Origin: Terana coerulea
Taxonomy: Eukaryota; Basidiomycota; Agaricomycetes; Polyporales; Phanerochaetaceae
Assembly: GCA_024811115.1 (NCBI GenBank)
Contig: JAKOGH010000561.1
Span: 1-10,796 of the forward strand
Direction: 5' to 3'
Length of the DNA stretch: 10,796 nucleotides
The notes beneath the pieces are model-generated. The model worked only from the letters and a program-made list of their open reading frames with translations, did no database searches and had not been told where the DNA came from. Made by a program: the position numbers and the translations under genes. Positions 8,097 to 10,796 of this stretch are shown here, piece after piece (position 1 is the stretch's first letter; every line of letters starts with the position of its first letter).

Positions 8097-9285
8097 TTAG
8101 GGCGCTTCCTCCACGAGGTTTTCCTTCTCAGCCTTTCTGGGCTCGTCCTTGCACTTGCAGGTGAGTGCCTCGAGTTCCTCGCACTTGCTATTCCCCCCTG
8201 CGATGCCATAATCAAGGGCTGCAATCCGCAACCGATACTTTCTCCCTGACTTCACCATGCTTCTTGCGAATGTCGTTGACGCCTGTCTTGTCCTTCACCT
8301 CCATGGTAAGAAACTGCTGGGTGTGGTCTTCTACAATGCCCCGGAGGTCAGGGTTGTCGGCCGCCAGTCGCTCGTCTTCCGCCTTCATGTCCTCATTCTC
8401 CGTGACGAGATCCTCCAGCTTGGAGAAAGCTGCTTCGAGCTTAGCAAGAGCCCTGGCTACGAGTTCGCCCTTGTCTGCCTCCAGAACTACCACCTTGCCT
8501 GCTAACTCTTTGACTGTGAAGGTATTCACAACGCGCTCGGCATTCATTGTGGACAGCTTGGCCAGCAGCTGAGCGTTTTCATCCTCCAGGATAATGATCT
8601 CTTTGTTGAGAAAGACGATGACGTCATCAGCTGGTTCTCCTGTTCTCGCAGGTGCCGTCCTTGCATCGGACGTTTTCGCCGAGTAAGCACTCGCCAAATG
8701 TTAAGTCGTCCTCCTGCTCGTCGAAACTGAGTTCTACAAGAGCTTCAAGACAGGGGAGAAAGGCAGGAACTTGGATGATGTCTATCTGCCATAGTGAGGA
8801 ATATGAGTGACTGTTCAAAAAGTGTGGCGCAGTCTACTAACCTCCAGAGCTTATAGCCTAGACGGAGCTTCCGCAGCGTCCAACTCATGCTCTGCAGCAG
8901 TGAGCGGCGACCCCTTTGAAGACTTGAGTGACGCCAAAACGATCCGCCGTTACTTCGTTACATAACAGCCGTACGGTCCCCTTCAGCGCCAGATGTGCCG
9001 CAAATGCGTGTGGCATCTTCAAGGGCAACAGCGTCGCTGACTTCAAGTGGAATCATTGCTAGCCCAGTGCGAGTTGAGAGAAGGAGTCGAGCCGTGTCGA
9101 CATGTTCGTTAGCGGGAGGGGTAACACCGTGCATGGTCGCGGGGAGTCTGAGCGAGGGATTGGTTGGTGCTGAGGTGTACGCTGGAAGTTGTGAAAGCAA
9201 ATGGTGGCTCACCTCGAGGGCTCGCCGTTGTATCGAGAGCAGCAGTGACTGCCAGTCTCAGGTCAGGTAGACTCGAGGGGTGCCT
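8097..9285 (-). pseudogene. Unrecognised coiled-coil protein gene, broken as read
   Basis: I do not recognise this gene. Protein-like sequence runs through several frames that join into one gene. Exon a (about 9285-9213) reads PSSLPDLRLAVTAALDTTAS. A 43-base intron, 9170-9212 (GTGAGC...CAG), joins it in phase to exon b (9169-8842; PTNPSLRLPATMHGVTPP, LEVSDAVALEDATRICGTSG, FKGSPLTAAEHELDAAEAPS). A second intron, 8786-8841 (GTTAGT...CAG), leads in phase to exon c (8785-8097). Exon c begins IDIIQVPAFLPCLEALVELS and DEQEDDLTFGE, then turns into a long coiled coil (LNKEIIILEDENAQLLAKLS, TENEDMKAEDERLAADNPDL), ending KCEELEALTCKCKDEP and a charged tail. Lesions: one extra base at 8978-8981, 8911-8914, 8685-8686 and 8239-8241, and an in-frame TAA at 8851-8853. 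No start is certain: AGG at 9283-9285 stands where an ATG would fit, and the first in-frame ATG is at 9134. A role as a structural or scaffold protein is only inference. The open piece 8212-8697 is the part a gene finder would report. Confidence 0.6.
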
Positions 9286-10796
9286 GGCGTCTTACGATAC
9301 AGCAAAGTAGAAGAACGTTTTCTTCATTTCTCCGAAGAAATTGCATGGTATTGAGTGGATGATGGGAGATTCAAGTTCAGGTGTTGGCCGGCAGTAAGAG
9401 TTGAGAGAGGCGGGACACCCGCCGTCTTGCCCGACATGCGCACTTAGGTAAGCGCTCCGTCGCTCCGCCTTTGGGGCCGGCGGCAAGCGCCGCATCTTTT
9501 CCCCGTCCCGCCAATGACAGCTGCAATCCAAGCCCTAAGAAAAGCTGAGAAATCGCCGTGACAAGCAGGGTCGCTCGCTCGACTGGTAGCGACCATAGTC
9601 TCCGCTAAATCCTCTCGGGCGGCGTGTCTCTTGCAGCCCGTATATACTAAACAGCACTTTTACAGTGAAACGGGCATCAAGTTGGCCAACGTGGAAAATA
9701 ACAGTCTTCATCTGCTTCTAGGACAAAAGAGCGGTTAGAAGAGCGGGATGGCATCCCAACGTTTTATATCAGTACGTTCTCGCTCTCAGAGGACTTCTTT
9801 ACCCAGCTGAAATTTGGATGTAGACGTCACGTCGAGCCGCAGAGCCCCGCCGCTATAGCTGCCCACTCGTACAAGATGCAACTTTACGTACCTATGAACA
9901 CCTTCTGTCGAGACGAGTAGTGAGGCTTTGATATGCAGTATTGCGAGATGGTATGCCTACTGAGACAGCCACACCAACACACCCCGCTTCATCGCGAAGC
10001 GCAGCATCAAGTTCAAAAATGAGACCAAAGCTATTGAGCTCGCAAATGGCACCAATTACTATATTTCGTCCGGCTTCATCTCAAAAAAACTGCCCACGGG
10101 CTCACGGTTATGCTTACGCTTGATGCAGCAGCATATCCGTACGTTTCCTTCTGTCTTTTCTCCGATTTCGTATTGGTGGCTCACGAGGGTGATGCATTAG
10201 ATTAACTGGCAGGCGACACTGCCGAACTTTCAGATCTCCTTCGGCTGCGTCAAGCAATCTGGCTTCGGAAATATATGCGCGAGTCTGCGTTCAAGCGAAC
10301 ATTCAGGCCAAGGGGTCCGTGTCCGCTTGGCCTGAACCTCTAAGCTTTTACGCCGATGTTCGTGCACCTGGAACTCTCGAACTGGAGTAAAGGATGTCTA
10401 GTATCAGAGTGCGTGAGTATAGGTCTTCCAGCACCTAGCGGTCATCTGCACTTTATGCTGTTCTTTTCCCGAATACCCGGAAAGAGCGGGATGTGCTTAA
10501 GTGGTCAGCTTTGCTCTTGCCATGATTGTACCATGCCTTACTCAGTCACTTAGCAGTGTGTGTCATCACGCGCAAGCGGTAGTGCTCTGTCACCCTTTGA
10601 GGCTTTCCATGTCAATTCCATCCCCTAACTTCGAAGGCCAACCCCGTGCGAACCCGCTTGCCGCGACTGAACGTCTAGCCTCGCTGGGCGTCTGCTTGTC
10701 GCTGCTGACATCAAGCTACCAAAACGGACCGCGCTGAGCCGCCACAACTTGTCCGTCGCCTGGATGCCTAACTGGATGCCACTTCCACACAACACC
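9286..10796. other. Gene-free stretch of about 1.5 kb
   Basis: The left part is upstream of the coiled-coil gene and may hold its promoter or leader. Short open frames occur (9292-9531 minus, 10356-10553 plus, 10501-10737 plus), but none reads like a protein family or joins through plausible introns. A small 7 bp inverted repeat lies at 9569-9594 (GGTCGCT/AGCGACC), and a stronger one at 10302-10336 is listed separately. I see no tRNA, rRNA or transposon ends. Confidence 0.5.
10302..10336. repeat. Perfect 11 bp inverted repeat with a 13-base loop
   Basis: TTCAGGCCAAG (10302-10312) and CTTGGCCTGAA (10326-10336) are exact reverse complements around GGGTCCGTGTCCG. It is the strongest hairpin in the window and lies far from any supported gene. 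It could be an element end, a regulator site or part of an unrecognised RNA. Confidence 0.5.

Noticed and set aside
9292..9531. Minus-strand open frame of 79 codons upstream of the coiled-coil gene
   Set aside because: Composition is not protein-like, and it joins to the coiled-coil frame only through implausibly short introns (about 12 bases).
10755..10780. Short direct repeat TGGATGCC twice
   Set aside because: Eight bases repeated once at the window edge is too little to support a repeat element.

Overview
The window looks like nuclear DNA of a filamentous basidiomycete, probably an Agaricomycete of the mushroom or polypore type. The evidence is many short spliceosomal introns (43-70 nt, one of 138 nt) with GTRNGT-like donors and YAG acceptors, a fungal-type Mcl1/Ctf4 gene, a BTB/POZ protein of the style expanded in mushroom-forming fungi, and a fungal GABA-type permease. 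The genus call is inference. There is no rRNA, CRISPR array or bacterial-style operon, and I recognised no tRNA or autonomous transposon.

Layout. (1) Positions 1-3768, minus strand: Mcl1/Ctf4/SepB replisome adaptor in 13 exons, cut by the left edge just before its C-terminus. (2) 3769-3950: a short divergent promoter with two ACGCGT boxes and a CACGTG box. (3) 3951-4978, plus strand: a BTB/POZ gene of two exons, with an in-frame stop near the N-terminus and a one-base frame change. (4) 4979-5367: the 3' region shared by two convergent genes, with nested inverted repeats. (5) 5368-7152, minus strand: an APC-family GABA/amino-acid permease of three exons with one frame change. (6) 7153-8096: about 0.9 kb without a gene, with two clear inverted repeats. 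(7) 8097-9285, minus strand: an unrecognised coiled-coil gene that becomes readable only across several frames, two introns and one stop, and ends 13 bases before an AATAAA. (8) 9286-10796: 1.5 kb with no supported gene and one strong hairpin.

The genes do not form a pathway; this is an ordinary mixed fungal neighbourhood. The main cross-cutting observation is that all four genes need one-base frame corrections, nearly all in short runs of one base, mostly G/C. Because the replication gene Mcl1 is affected as well, uncorrected homopolymer errors in the assembly explain most of these better than true gene decay. The two nonsense codons in the BTB and coiled-coil genes are not explained that way and could be real. 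I found no convincing new defence, mobile or biosynthetic system.
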